From: JASBZA01 sp964345295
GTDB taxonomy: Bacteria; Bacillota; Clostridia; Saccharofermentanales; Fastidiosipilaceae
DNA: 64,000 nucleotides
Direction of reading: 5' to 3'
Assembly (NCBI GenBank): GCA_964345295.1
Contig: CAYFQG010000005.1
Coordinates: 5,757-69,756, forward strand
Shown here: positions 55,775 to 64,000 of the stretch, piece after piece
Layout: every line of letters starts with the position of its first letter
Position numbering within the stretch: the first letter of the stretch is position 1
The notes under the pieces: model-generated
Databases searched by the model: none
The model's input: the letters and a program-made list of their open reading frames with translations, nothing else
What the model was told of the DNA's origin: nothing
Position numbers and translations under genes: made by a program

Positions 55775-57121
55775 TTAGGCTTCGTCACCTGCCACTTGCA
55801 TGCGGTCAACGAGGACCGATGCCATGACATGGTTGGGCATACAAAAATCGGAGTCGGATCCGACTGCCGTAATATGAGCCAGGAGCTCCAACAAATTACC
55901 GGCTACGGTCACTTGGTTGACGGGCCGGTCTTTTTTGCCGTCCTTGATGAGGAAGCCCTGGGCCGGCAAGGAGAAGTCACCGCTCACCTGATTTAAGCCC
56001 GAATGAAGGCCTTGGAGCGATGTAATATAAAAGCCTTGGCCCGCTTCACGGAAAAGCTCCTCCTGAGATTTAGTTTCGCCGGTGGTTTCTAATACCAGAC
56101 AGGTCGCACCGGGACCTTGCGAACCCTTATAGGATCTACGGCAGTTGCCCTTGCGGTTGACACCTTCTTTGGCCGCGGTTTCAATGTCGTAGAAATAGTT
56201 CTCTAAAACACCGTCACGGATGAGATAGGTCGGCTCCATGGCCACACCTTCTCCGTCGAAATTCTTATTTCTGGCAGCCTCGGGATGAAGCGGATTGTCC
56301 ACCAGGCTTAGGACCGAACTTCCGACCTTCTGACCCAGTTTACCGCGTAGAAGGGACATGCCCTTCTGGACCTGGTCGGCCGAGAGCGATGAGGCGAAGG
56401 CACTCATGAGGCTGGCCACAACTTTTCGGTCTAAGACCACCTTGTACGTTCCGCTGCTAAGGCTCTTGCCGCCAAAATTCTCTTGAGCCTCGGTAACGGC
56501 CTCCCGAGCCATTTCATCTAAGTCTAAATCGGCCGGGTCTTTCATCAAGCGAAGCGAGACACCGTTTTCCATGGCATCGCCTTGAGCCATGACTACATAA
56601 TTGAAAACCAGGGCATAACTGTAGGAAGCCTCTCGGTCTAAGCCTAAGCTGTTTTTAATGAGCGTCCGGCCCCGCTCGGCGGAAACGCTGGACGATACCA
56701 CACGGACTTGGTCGGTCAAATCTAAGGTTTTGTCGGCTAAGGTGCGGCAAATATCCAAGAATAACTGAGGATCCATATCCGCTGCTTTTTTATAAGGAAG
56801 TTTGGCTAAGGTCTCGCCTTCTTCCGGTTTATGGAGACTCTTATAAGGTTTGGCTTCGCATACGGCCAAATTGTCTTCCAAGAGGTCCAGCATTGGGTCA
56901 ATCAAATCTTCCGAAATATGCTCCGAATAGGTCTCCGCCCAGAGATCCCCTCTTCGAACAGTGATTGAAAAACCCGCCTCCTCGGACAGCTCGTACTGGT
57001 CCAAGTCCTTGTTGTAGTATTCGATACTCAAAGCCTCCGAGGACTCTATAAACACTTCCGCTTCGTCAAATCTGGCTTTGGCCTTCTCTAACGTTAAGTC
57101 TGCTATTTTTCGGTAATCCAT
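55775..57121 (-). CDS. pmbA: TldE/PmbA subunit of the TldD/E metalloprotease
   Basis: A 448-residue protein. The open frame runs 36 codons further upstream into the tldD 3' end, but the ATG at 57121 has AAGGGAGG 6 bases before it and begins the typical MDYRKIADLTLEKAKA. GDFSLPAQGFLIKDGK (~390) and the C-terminal ITAVGSD are PmbA-like. It lacks the HExxxH metal site, as expected for the TldE partner. The heterodimer degrades unfolded or leader peptides. It lies 23 bp after tldD. Confidence 0.93.
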   Translation of the reverse strand: MDYRKIADLTLEKAKARFDEAEVFIESSEALSIEYYNKDLDQYELSEEAGFSITVRRGDLWAETYSEHISEDLIDPMLDLLEDNLAVCEAKPYKSLHKPEEGETLAKLPYKKAADMDPQLFLDICRTLADKTLDLTDQVRVVSSSVSAERGRTLIKNSLGLDREASYSYALVFNYVVMAQGDAMENGVSLRLMKDPADLDLDEMAREAVTEAQENFGGKSLSSGTYKVVLDRKVVASLMSAFASSLSADQVQKGMSLLRGKLGQKVGSSVLSLVDNPLHPEAARNKNFDGEGVAMEPTYLIRDGVLENYFYDIETAAKEGVNRKGNCRRSYKGSQGPGATCLVLETTGETKSQEELFREAGQGFYITSLQGLHSGLNQVSGDFSLPAQGFLIKDGKKDRPVNQVTVAGNLLELLAHITAVGSDSDFCMPNHVMASVLVDRMQVAGDEA

Positions 57122-57144
57122 TTTTCCCTCCCTTAAAGTCGGCT

Positions 57145-58524
57145 CTAGCGACCGCCCACGGTCAGTTGGCTGATACGCAGAGGCGGCTGGCCTACATTGG
57201 CCGGAATCATGCCCGAGCCGGCACCACACATGCCCTGGCCGAGCTTGAGCTCTTGGCCTACCATGTCGATTTTCTGTAAAACTTCCAAACCGGTACCGAT
57301 TAGGCTGGCGCCCCGAACCGGCTTGGTGATTTTGCCGTCTTCAATGAGATAGCCTTCCATAACGGCAAAGTTGAAAGCTCCGGTCGTAATATCGACCGAG
57401 CCGCCGCCCATGGATTTAGCATAAAGGCCATAGGGGGTAGCTTTGATAATCTCTTCTCGGGTCGATGTGCCTGCATCAATAAAGGTATTGTTCATTCTGG
57501 AGGTAGGGGCATAACGATAAGACTCTCGCCTGGAAGATCCGGTAGATGCCATACCCATGCGCTTACCGTTAAGGCCGTCCACCAAATAAGACTTCAGGAC
57601 CCCATTTTCGATAAGGACATTACGCTTAGTGGGCGTCCCTTCATCGTCTACATTTAAAGTCCCCCAGCCGTTGGGGATTGTGCCGTCGTCTATGGCCGTA
57701 ACCAGGGGTGATGCCACCTGCTCTCCCAACTTATCGGTATAAACGGAAATTTTCTTAGAAACGAAGGATGCTTCCAGGCCGTGACCGCAAGCCTCATGGA
57801 AGAGCACCCCGCCGAAACCGTTATCCATAATAACCGGCATAGCTCCGGCCGGCGCATAATCGGCATGGGCCATTGTCTTAGCAATACGGGAAGCTTCGCG
57901 GGCAATGGCTTCTACATCGTGCTCTTCGAAGAACTCGAAACCTTGGCCGGCACCCGGTCCGTAGTAACCGGTTTGCATCTCATTATGAACACTGGCTACG
58001 GAGCTTACCATGTAACGCGTCCTGGTCCTGGTGTCTTCTGTCCACAAACCTTGGCTGTTGGCAATAAGGACATGCTGGGTATGGTCCAGGTAGTCTACCT
58101 TGGCCTGGCTGATAATCGGATCATAGGCCAAAGCCGCCTTATAGCCTCTTTCTAATAGATCCAATTTCTTCTTCAAAGGAACCGAGCCCGGCCTAATCTT
58201 AATAGGAAGAAGTTTACCTTCAGGTAAAGCATTAAAGGCCAGGGTCTTTTGGCCGGCCTTACCGTCAAAAGCCTGTGCGGCCCGAGTCGCCAAGTCCAAC
58301 AAATTCTTCTCGCTTAAATCGGAGCTATAGGCGTAAATGACCTCAAAGCCTCTAATAATACGAAGCCCCAGGCCGTAGACTCTACCCTGATTAATAGAAT
58401 CTATCTTCTTATCGACATAAGATAAGTTGGTGTTTTCCCGGTCTTCGGCAAAAATCTCGGCAAAATCGGCCCCTGTACTAAGGGCTCGGTCCAAAACACG
58501 TCTCACGGTGGCTTGGTCTAGCAT
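57145..58524 (-). CDS. tldD: TldD metalloprotease subunit
   Basis: A 459-residue protein of usual length with the metal-binding HEACGHGLEASF (HExxxH, ~239-250) and a C-terminal Cys in GQGMCGAGSGM, which completes the zinc site. DYLDHTQHVLIANSQGLWTE is in the N-terminal half. With TldE it forms the peptidase used in peptide maturation and degradation. It starts with GGAGGCGC, 36 bp after the epimerase remnant. Confidence 0.95.
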   Translation of the reverse strand: MLDQATVRRVLDRALSTGADFAEIFAEDRENTNLSYVDKKIDSINQGRVYGLGLRIIRGFEVIYAYSSDLSEKNLLDLATRAAQAFDGKAGQKTLAFNALPEGKLLPIKIRPGSVPLKKKLDLLERGYKAALAYDPIISQAKVDYLDHTQHVLIANSQGLWTEDTRTRTRYMVSSVASVHNEMQTGYYGPGAGQGFEFFEEHDVEAIAREASRIAKTMAHADYAPAGAMPVIMDNGFGGVLFHEACGHGLEASFVSKKISVYTDKLGEQVASPLVTAIDDGTIPNGWGTLNVDDEGTPTKRNVLIENGVLKSYLVDGLNGKRMGMASTGSSRRESYRYAPTSRMNNTFIDAGTSTREEIIKATPYGLYAKSMGGGSVDITTGAFNFAVMEGYLIEDGKITKPVRGASLIGTGLEVLQKIDMVGQELKLGQGMCGAGSGMIPANVGQPPLRISQLTVGGR

Positions 58525-58560
58525 GGTGCGCCTCCTTCAATCTGACTCATAAATTTCGTT

Positions 58561-58810
58561 TTAGTATAGCATAGAATCGGGCCTGTTCCCCTCGGCCTGG
58601 GCCTCCAGGAAGCGGAAGGTATCTTCGATACTTTCCTCTAAGGGTCTGGGCCGGTAGCCCAACATTCTCGTAGCTTTGGCATGCGAAAAATTGGCGTTAC
58701 TTTGCTAAGACCAAGCACCTGATTTCTTCTCCCCGGGCCAAAAGTTGGCGAATCAAGGTGTTACCCAGATGGCCGGTCCCACCCGTTAGCAAAAAGATTC
58801 TGCTATGCAT
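58561..58810 (-). pseudogene. NAD-dependent epimerase/reductase remnant with internal deletion
   Basis: The 5' part (ATG at 58810, AGGAGG upstream) codes for ~37 residues of an SDR Rossmann start, including FLLTGGTGHLGNTLIRQLLA, then hits TAA. One base out of frame, the 3' part codes for the C-terminal ~44 residues of the same kind of protein (FSHAKATRMLGYRPRPLEES, then IEDTFRFLEAQ) and ends at TAA 58561. Family members are ~300-340 residues, so about 700-800 bp of the middle is missing. The ribosome site overlaps the aminopeptidase stop, so it was once co-translated with that gene. A local assembly error is the alternative. Confidence 0.82.
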
Positions 58811-58819
58811 AATTGCCTC

Positions 58820-60060
58820 CTAAAATTCAGGAAACTCTCCGTTCACCAAAACCGGAACGGCGCTTCCGTCCTTCTTGTAGCCGGTTACCTGCAACTTGTC
58901 GCTGCCTACCATAAAGTCAATATGAATCATGGACTTATTTGCACCCAGCTCCAGACGTTCAGCCTGACTCATCTCCTCACCGCCTCTGATAGCTTCGGCA
59001 TAAGAAGAGCCTAGTGCAAAGTGGCAAGAGGCGTTCTCGTCGAAGNNNNNNNNNNGAGAGTGGAGCCGAAGACCACATTCATCTTGGAAATAGGAGAACT
59101 GTGAGCAACCAAAGCCACTTCTCCTAAACGGTTGGCACCCTCGTCCATTTGCATCTGATTTTCCAATACATCTTGGTTGGTATCGGCCTTGAAGGATACG
59201 ACCTGACCGTCCTTGAATTCGAATTCCATACCCTCCAGCATCTTGCCGCCGACCGACAAGGGCTTAGTGGCCCGCAAGGTCCCGTCCACCCGATTGCGGT
59301 CCGGTGTACCGAAGACTTCTTCGGTGGGAATATTGGCCATATAGGTGATGCCGTCGGGTGTGGTGGAAGAGCCACCGACCCACTTATTCTTCTCGGCCAA
59401 ATAGACCTTGAGGTCGGTACCGGGGCCCTCGTAATGGAGATATTCAAAGTCTTGCCTATCCATCCAATTTTCCATGGTCTTTAATTTCTTATCGTGGTCT
59501 TTCCAGGCTTGAACCGGATCTTCCTGATCAATGCGGCAAGCTTGGAAAATCAGCTGCCAGAGTTTTTCTAAAGCCTCCGCAGGCTCTAAATCCGGGAAAA
59601 CTTTTTTGGCCCAGGCATCCGATGCCGATGCGGCGACCACCCATTTGATATCGCCCTTATCCATGTAAACACTAAGCGGTTCTAGCTTCTTATTAGCCGC
59701 CTGGTTTCTCCGGTGCATGCGTTCCGGGTCCACTTCACTGAAATAATCCAAGCTGGGCGTTGTTAAGGAAATCCTGTGATATTTATTTTTATAGAGTGCT
59801 TCGGAATAGTCCACTTCAAAATCCGGGAAATCGTCGAAGACCTCATTTCTTGCCTCTTCATAGTAAGCCAGGCTGATCGCCTTATCCGAAATCCTAGTGA
59901 TGACATCATGGGCTCCCATGGCCCAGCAGGTTCGGACCACTTCTCTAAGAAGCTCCAGCGATTCGGTATCGGACCTGACAATAACATTATCACCGGGCTG
60001 TAAGTTAATCCCGACTTCTACAATCACACGTGCGTATTGTTTTAAGAGTTCTTGATGCAT
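58820..60060 (-). CDS. M29-family aminopeptidase (PepS/AmpS type), interrupted by a false gap
   Basis: The true product is about 409 residues, the family length. The 335 codons before the gap end in VVFGSTL, and 74 codons after it begin FDENASCHFALGSSYAEAIR, the conserved C-terminal metal-site region. Removing the Ns and the one overlapping base joins them in frame, so nothing appears to be missing. N-terminal GINLQPGDNVIVRSD and EGPGTDLKVYLAEKNKW match M29 enzymes, which release N-terminal residues from peptides in the cytosol. It has an extended -10 promoter upstream. Confidence 0.93.
59046..59055. other. Spurious assembly gap (10 N)
   Basis: The flanks read through as Thr-Leu-Phe-Asp-Glu when the Ns and one duplicated base are removed. 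The gap is therefore a scaffolding placeholder between abutting contigs, not missing sequence. Confidence 0.88.
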
Positions 60061-60108
60061 CTTCTATAGCCTCTTTTCTTTTATATATATAACTTATGTT
60101 AAGTAGAA

Positions 60109-60114
60109 ATTATA
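60109..60114 (-). promoter_or_regulatory. Extended -10 promoter of the aminopeptidase gene
   Basis: Minus-strand TGTTATAAT gives an exact TATAAT with the TG extension, about 49 bp before the start. The -35 (TTACGT) is poor. Confidence 0.5.
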
Positions 60115-60205
60115 ACATCATGTTGCCCTTGACGTAATATGACAAAAATTCCCGTTATTTATAGGTCTTCTCTCTAACAATCCGCACAATTCTTACTGCT
60201 GTGAC

Positions 60206-60233
60206 TTGACAGGATTTTACTCATGCCTATAAT
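60206..60233 (+). promoter_or_regulatory. Consensus sigma-A promoter of the amino-acid ABC operon
   Basis: TTGACA (60206-60211) and TATAAT (60228-60233) are both exact consensus hexamers with a 16-base spacer. This is the strongest promoter in the window by hexamer match. The leader to the permease gene is about 75 bases. Confidence 0.83.
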
Positions 60234-60275
60234 GGCTGTATTGTTGAATTAAATACATTGTTTATTCTCATTTTA

Positions 60276-60285
60276 TGAATATTCA
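60276..60285. promoter_or_regulatory. Palindrome in the leader of the amino-acid ABC operon
   Basis: TGAATATTCA is a perfect 10-base palindrome about 35 bases after the predicted start, with a further TTCTGAA-like half-site nearby. It recalls half-sites of ArgR-like boxes but lacks their middle spacing. An operator role is a guess. Confidence 0.3.
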
Positions 60286-60317
60286 AGTTTGATTATTCTG
60301 AATAAAAAGGAGGCCAC

Positions 60318-61085
60318 ATGGTCTACACATTAAGTCATATTTTGAATAAGAGCACTTTCCTTGTTCCCGCCGCAATCAAGGTCGATTTCTCCAGAGTGCT
60401 CCCCTGGTGGAAGGTCTTTTTGGAAGGGATGGGCAATACCTTGCTCTTGTCCTTATGCACCGTTGTTTTCGGGCTTCTTTTAGCCCTCTTGTTGGTCCTC
60501 ATGCGCCGTTCCAAGTTGAAAGTCCTCAGCTTCATCTCCAAGGCTTATGTCCTGGTCGTTCGCGGCACCCCGATTCTGGTCCAGCTGTTCATCTGGATGT
60601 ACGGCCTTCCCTTAATCGGTATTCGCTTCCCCGATGTCCCCGCCCTGGGGCCCGTATTCGGCAGCCGGGAATTTATCACCGCCTTAGTGGCCTTATCCTT
60701 GAACTCCTCCGCTTATGTCGCCGAACTTCTCAGAGGCGGATTGGATGCGGTAAGCCCGGGCCAAAGCGAGGCCGCCCGGTCTCTGGGTCTTAGCCAAAGT
60801 CAGACCATGCGCCATATTGTCATCCCCCAGGCTATCCCTATCATCTTACCGGGCTTGGGTAACGAGTTCATTCAAATGATTAAGGAAACCTCCATCGTCT
60901 CCACCGTCGGTATCTTTGATCTTATGTACTCACAAAACATTGTCCAGGCGTCCACTTATAGTATATTTGAACCCTTGATAGTCATTTCATTAATCTACCT
61001 CTTCTTGACATCCGTCCTGACGCATTTCATGAAGAAATTAGAAAGGAAATTCCATGTCGTTAATAAAGATACAGAACTTGCATAA
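60318..61085 (+). CDS. Polar amino-acid ABC transporter permease
   Basis: A 255-residue His/Glu/Gln/Arg-type permease. A ~30-residue N-terminal extension precedes five helices. The EAA loop that docks the ATPase is EAARSLGLSQSQTMRHIVIP (~152-171), followed by PAIP-like QAIPIILPGLGNEFIQMIKE. The N-terminal FLEGMGNTLLLSLCTVVFG is typical of the family. It starts with AAAGGAGG and overlaps the ATPase gene by 32 bp. Confidence 0.95.
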   Translation: MVYTLSHILNKSTFLVPAAIKVDFSRVLPWWKVFLEGMGNTLLLSLCTVVFGLLLALLLVLMRRSKLKVLSFISKAYVLVVRGTPILVQLFIWMYGLPLIGIRFPDVPALGPVFGSREFITALVALSLNSSAYVAELLRGGLDAVSPGQSEAARSLGLSQSQTMRHIVIPQAIPIILPGLGNEFIQMIKETSIVSTVGIFDLMYSQNIVQASTYSIFEPLIVISLIYLFLTSVLTHFMKKLERKFHVVNKDTELA

Positions 61086-61791
61086 GAACTTCGGAGACCT
61101 GGAGGTCTTAAGAGACATCAATCTGGACGTTAAAACCGGCGAGGTGATTGCCCTCATCGGGCCTTCAGGTTCCGGTAAGTCCACCCTACTGCGCTGCATC
61201 AATCTTCTGGAGATTCCCACTTCCGGCCATATTTACTACCGTGACAAGGAAATCACCCACCCTAAATATAAGGAAGAGGACCTCAACCTCTACCGGCAGA
61301 AGATCGGCATGGTTTTCCAGCAGTTTAACCTCTTCCCCCACCTGTCCGTAACCGAGAATATCACCCTATCGCCTATGTTGACCTTGGGCCTTAGCAAGGA
61401 AGAAGCGACCGAAAGGGCCCATGCGCTCTTGGATCGTGTAGGCCTAATCGATAAGAAGGATTCCTATCCGGCCAAATTATCCGGCGGCCAAAGCCAGCGT
61501 GTGGCCATAGCCCGAGCTCTGGCTATGCAGCCCGAAGTGATGCTCTTCGACGAGCCCACGTCCGCTCTGGACCCCGAGATGGTTAAGGAAGTTTTGGAAG
61601 TTATCCGCGAACTGGCCGAATCCGGTATGACCTGCCTCATTGTTACCCACGAGTTGGCCTTTGCCAAAGAGATTTCTTCCAGAATCTTATTCCTGGACGA
61701 CGGTGACATTTTGGCCGACCAGCCGCCTCAAGACTTCTTCACTAATCCCGCCAGCCCCCGGGCTAAAGAATTTTTATCCCTGGTCTTCTAG
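61054..61791 (+). CDS. Polar amino-acid ABC transporter ATP-binding protein
   Basis: A 245-residue GlnQ-like ATPase: GPSGSGKSTLLRCINLLE, the Q-loop GMVFQQFNLFPHLSV, LSGGQSQRVAIARA and VMLFDEPTSALDPE. The ATG at 61054 lies inside the permease gene, with GAAAGGAAA before it; the 32-bp overlap implies translational coupling. It energises uptake through the adjacent permease. Confidence 0.96.
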   Translation: MSLIKIQNLHKNFGDLEVLRDINLDVKTGEVIALIGPSGSGKSTLLRCINLLEIPTSGHIYYRDKEITHPKYKEEDLNLYRQKIGMVFQQFNLFPHLSVTENITLSPMLTLGLSKEEATERAHALLDRVGLIDKKDSYPAKLSGGQSQRVAIARALAMQPEVMLFDEPTSALDPEMVKEVLEVIRELAESGMTCLIVTHELAFAKEISSRILFLDDGDILADQPPQDFFTNPASPRAKEFLSLVF

Positions 61792-61831
61792 TTCTTAATT
61801 AGCCATAAAACAAAAGAAAGTGAGAAAAGTT

Positions 61832-62713
61832 ATGAAAAAAGGTTCTATGTTTAACGCACTAAAGAAAGTATCCGCCCTGGCCTTAGCCGCCGTCCTTACT
61901 CTGGGGACCGGACTTTTGGCCGGTTGTAATCAGCAAAAAGACGTCTTGGAAGAGATTAAGAAAAAGGGTTCGCTTACCATGGCCACCTCTCCGGACTTCC
62001 CGCCTTTTGAGTTTTATGTCTTAGATAAGGACGGCAAGAAGCAGATTGTAGGATCCGATATCGCCTTAGGACAGGCCATTGCCGATAAGATCGGTGTCGA
62101 ACTGGATATCAAAGTCTCGGACTTCAAAGGTGTTTTAGCCAATGTCCAAGGCGGCCAGGTCGACATGGCCATTTCCGGTTTTGCCAAAACCGAAGAAAGA
62201 ATGCAAGCCATGCAGTTTTCCGAAGGCTATCAAAGGTCTTCCAGCAACGGCTTCCAAGGCCTTCTGACAACCAAAGAAAAGGCTGCAACAGACGCTTTTA
62301 AAGATCTGAATTCCATCAAAGAAGCCAAGCTCAACATCGGCGCCCAAGCCGCTTCTATTCAGTATGAAATGGCCGGAAAACTGACCGACCAGGCCAAGAT
62401 CAAGCAATTAGGTACCATGGAAGCTCTGGCCCTGGCACTTAACGCCGGCGACCTGGATGCGGTAGTTGTTTCGACCGACTCGGCCGAACCCATGTTAGAG
62501 ACCTTCCCCGATTTTGTCATCTTACCCCAAGACGGTTTCGACATGGATCCGGAAAACATGTACTCGACCAACGTCATCGGTTTCCCCTTAGGTGAGGAAT
62601 ACCAATCCCTCATCGACCTGGCAAACGAAGTCATCAAAGAAGCCAGGAAAAGCGGTGATTTGGAAAAATGGAATAACGAGGCCAAAGCTCTAATCGGCCA
62701 GGCTGTGGAGTAA
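61832..62713 (+). CDS. Amino-acid ABC transporter substrate-binding lipoprotein
   Basis: A 293-residue solute-binding protein of family 3. The signal peptide ends in the lipobox LLAGC (Cys ~32), so it is anchored outside the membrane. The mature part starts GSLTMATSPDFPPFEFYVLD and has VGSDIALGQAIADKIGVELD and the ligand-loop region MAISGFAKTEERM. I prefer the ATG at 61832 to the upstream GTG at 61820. The ligand is a polar amino acid or a derivative; the neighbouring M20 enzyme hints at N-acylated ones. Confidence 0.94.
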   Translation: MKKGSMFNALKKVSALALAAVLTLGTGLLAGCNQQKDVLEEIKKKGSLTMATSPDFPPFEFYVLDKDGKKQIVGSDIALGQAIADKIGVELDIKVSDFKGVLANVQGGQVDMAISGFAKTEERMQAMQFSEGYQRSSSNGFQGLLTTKEKAATDAFKDLNSIKEAKLNIGAQAASIQYEMAGKLTDQAKIKQLGTMEALALALNAGDLDAVVVSTDSAEPMLETFPDFVILPQDGFDMDPENMYSTNVIGFPLGEEYQSLIDLANEVIKEARKSGDLEKWNNEAKALIGQAVE

Positions 62714-62716
62714 AGT

Positions 62717-63913
62717 ATGAAAAATTTAGACCAAGCTCATAACTATATTAATGATGTCACCGAAAAGAATTTAGACCGGGTCTTCTCTCTGGTCCAAGAC
62801 CTCTACGACCACCCCGAAGTGGGCGGTCAAGAGGTCCATGCCCACCAAGTCTTAACCGACTACTTAGAGAATTTAGGATTCAGCATTGAACGCAACCTGG
62901 TCATGGATACGGCTTTTCGGGCAAGCTATCAGGGACAAACACCCAAATCTGGGCCTACCATAGCCCTCATGGCCGAATACGATGCCCTGCCCGGCATAGG
63001 CCACGGTTGCGGCCACAACCTTATCCAGGGTTTTAGCCTTTTGGCCGCCACGGCTCTTAAAGATTTGATAGATGAAACCGGAGGTATTTTGCAGGTTCTG
63101 GGCACTCCGGCCGAAGAGAACTTCGGCGGCAAGGTCCACATGGCCGAAGCCGGTCTCTTTGATACAGTCGACGCCGCCCTCATGATTCATCCGTCAACCA
63201 AGAACGGTCTGGGTGCTCTAAGTTCCGCTCTGTATCCTCTGAAGTTTGAGTTTTTCGGTAAGACAGCCCATGGTTGCAAACCGCAAGAAGGAGCTTCGGC
63301 CCTGGACGCAGCCGTCATGACCTACACGGCCATCCAGTTTCAGCGCCAATTCATGGGCAAAGATTGCTTCATCCACGGCATCATCAAGAACGGCGGTGAA
63401 GCGGCCAATGTTATCCCGGGCTATGCTTCTCTGGAATATTATTTCCGAGCACCGACCATGAAAGAAGCCCAAGCTATGGCCGAAGACGCTACGAAGAGGG
63501 CCCAAGCCATGGCCGATGCCACAGGTACGACGATGAAAACTTCTGTCTACGAATGTCCTTACGGCGATACGCTTCCCAGTATTAGCTTAGCCGAATATAT
63601 GCGCGAAGCCATGACCGCTGAGGGCATCGAAGATATAGAAGATTTCGACTGGACCATAGGAGGGTCTACCGACGTCGGGGCTGTCTCTTATAAGTGCCCG
63701 ACTCTCCAGGCCAATCTTAAGATTGCCGAATCGGACGTCTTAGGCCACAGCGTCGAGATGGCTCAGGCGACCGTCTCGGATGTTGGAAAGAAAGCACTCT
63801 TAGACGGAGCCAGGACTTTGGCCAAAGTCAGCTACAAACTCTTAACCGATCCGGAGGCCTTGGAAGCTTGTCGGTCGGAACAAAAAGAACGACTAGAAAA
63901 AGTGAATAATTAA
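62717..63913 (+). CDS. M20-family amidohydrolase (AbgA/AbgB-like)
   Basis: A 398-residue metallo-amidohydrolase. The metal-site signature is ALMAEYDALPGIGHGCGHNL (~87-106), followed by GTPAEENFGGKVHMAEAG and the dimerisation domain (KFEFFGKTAHGCKPQEGASA). This group includes aminobenzoyl-glutamate and N-acyl-amino-acid hydrolases. It is 3 bp after the binding-protein gene and in the same operon, which suggests that the imported compound is deacylated or cleaved in the cytosol. Confidence 0.93.
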   Translation: MKNLDQAHNYINDVTEKNLDRVFSLVQDLYDHPEVGGQEVHAHQVLTDYLENLGFSIERNLVMDTAFRASYQGQTPKSGPTIALMAEYDALPGIGHGCGHNLIQGFSLLAATALKDLIDETGGILQVLGTPAEENFGGKVHMAEAGLFDTVDAALMIHPSTKNGLGALSSALYPLKFEFFGKTAHGCKPQEGASALDAAVMTYTAIQFQRQFMGKDCFIHGIIKNGGEAANVIPGYASLEYYFRAPTMKEAQAMAEDATKRAQAMADATGTTMKTSVYECPYGDTLPSISLAEYMREAMTAEGIEDIEDFDWTIGGSTDVGAVSYKCPTLQANLKIAESDVLGHSVEMAQATVSDVGKKALLDGARTLAKVSYKLLTDPEALEACRSEQKERLEKVNN

Positions 63914-64000
63914 GCTAAAAAAGGGGCCAAATGAAGCGTTCACTAAGGGATTGAAGAAAAACTTAAATGAACAGCTTCAAGCGGGGCAAAAAAGACCAGT

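Noticed and set aside
63914..64000. Possible start of another plus-strand gene (TTG at 63951 or ATG at 63967)
   Set aside because: Only ~50 bases remain, no convincing ribosome site, and no recognisable protein start.

Overview
The window looks like a chromosomal segment of a low-to-mid GC Bacillota, most likely class Clostridia. The signs are the classic S10-spc-alpha ribosomal supercluster ending in ECF transporter genes and truA, zinc-type S14, zinc-site S4 and adenylate kinase, an ftsE-ftsX-M23-CtpA division operon, a DUF4358/MBOAT/DHHW surface cassette, strong AGGAGG ribosome sites, sigma-A promoters and several TTG starts. Three 10-N gaps (31627, 31957, 59046) mark a draft or metagenome assembly. 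No rRNA, tRNA, CRISPR, IS element, phage or plasmid gene was seen; almost everything is housekeeping.

Layout. (1) 1-4852, minus: a LacI-family regulator cut by the window edge, and an exported-polymer O-acylation cassette (SGNH lipoprotein, DUF4358 lipoprotein, MBOAT acyltransferase, DHHW protein). (2) 4929-9686, minus: pncB, a cyclophilin-methionyl-tRNA synthetase fusion, tatD. (3) 9761-13160, minus: a fused double-ATPase EcfA, EcfT and TruA. (4) 13248-29203, minus: 30 contiguous genes from rpsJ to rplQ, including secY, adk, map, infA and rpoA, with a strong promoter and a structured leader before rpsJ and an internal promoter before rpmJ. (5) 29547-37267, minus: a PucR/CdaR-type regulator, ftsE, ftsX, an EnvC-like M23 protein, a CtpA-type S41 protease (assembly scrambled at two gaps), a methyltransferase and hslO. 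(6) 37482-45212: a sugar-ABC ATPase, an acetyltransferase, a DMT exporter, alr, trxA, a lipoprotein, metA and a nucleoside kinase. (7) 45358-53831: eno, gpmI and tkt of central carbon metabolism, with a MATE exporter, an unknown protein and a HAD phosphatase. (8) 53907-60060: a CmpB-like membrane protein, a YitT protein, the TldD/TldE pair, a deleted epimerase remnant and an M29 aminopeptidase broken only by a false gap. (9) 60318-63913, plus: an amino-acid ABC importer with an M20 amidohydrolase.

How the genes fit together. The ribosomal block makes translation and secretion machinery; the ECF module powers vitamin uptake by substrate subunits encoded elsewhere. FtsEX with the M23 factor is expected to control septal wall hydrolysis, and the co-transcribed CtpA-type protease may process cell-wall enzymes. 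The cassette at the left end probably acylates a surface polymer. The right end couples amino-acid or N-acyl-amino-acid import to deacylation.

Most noteworthy: the cyclophilin-MetRS fusion, the fused EcfA, the extended L17, L22 and L23, the regulator at the head of the ftsEX operon, the epimerase remnant, the structured leaders, and a strong excess of the word GGCCAAA/TTTGGCC in several reading frames and between genes. I did not find a clearly new defence or mobile system.
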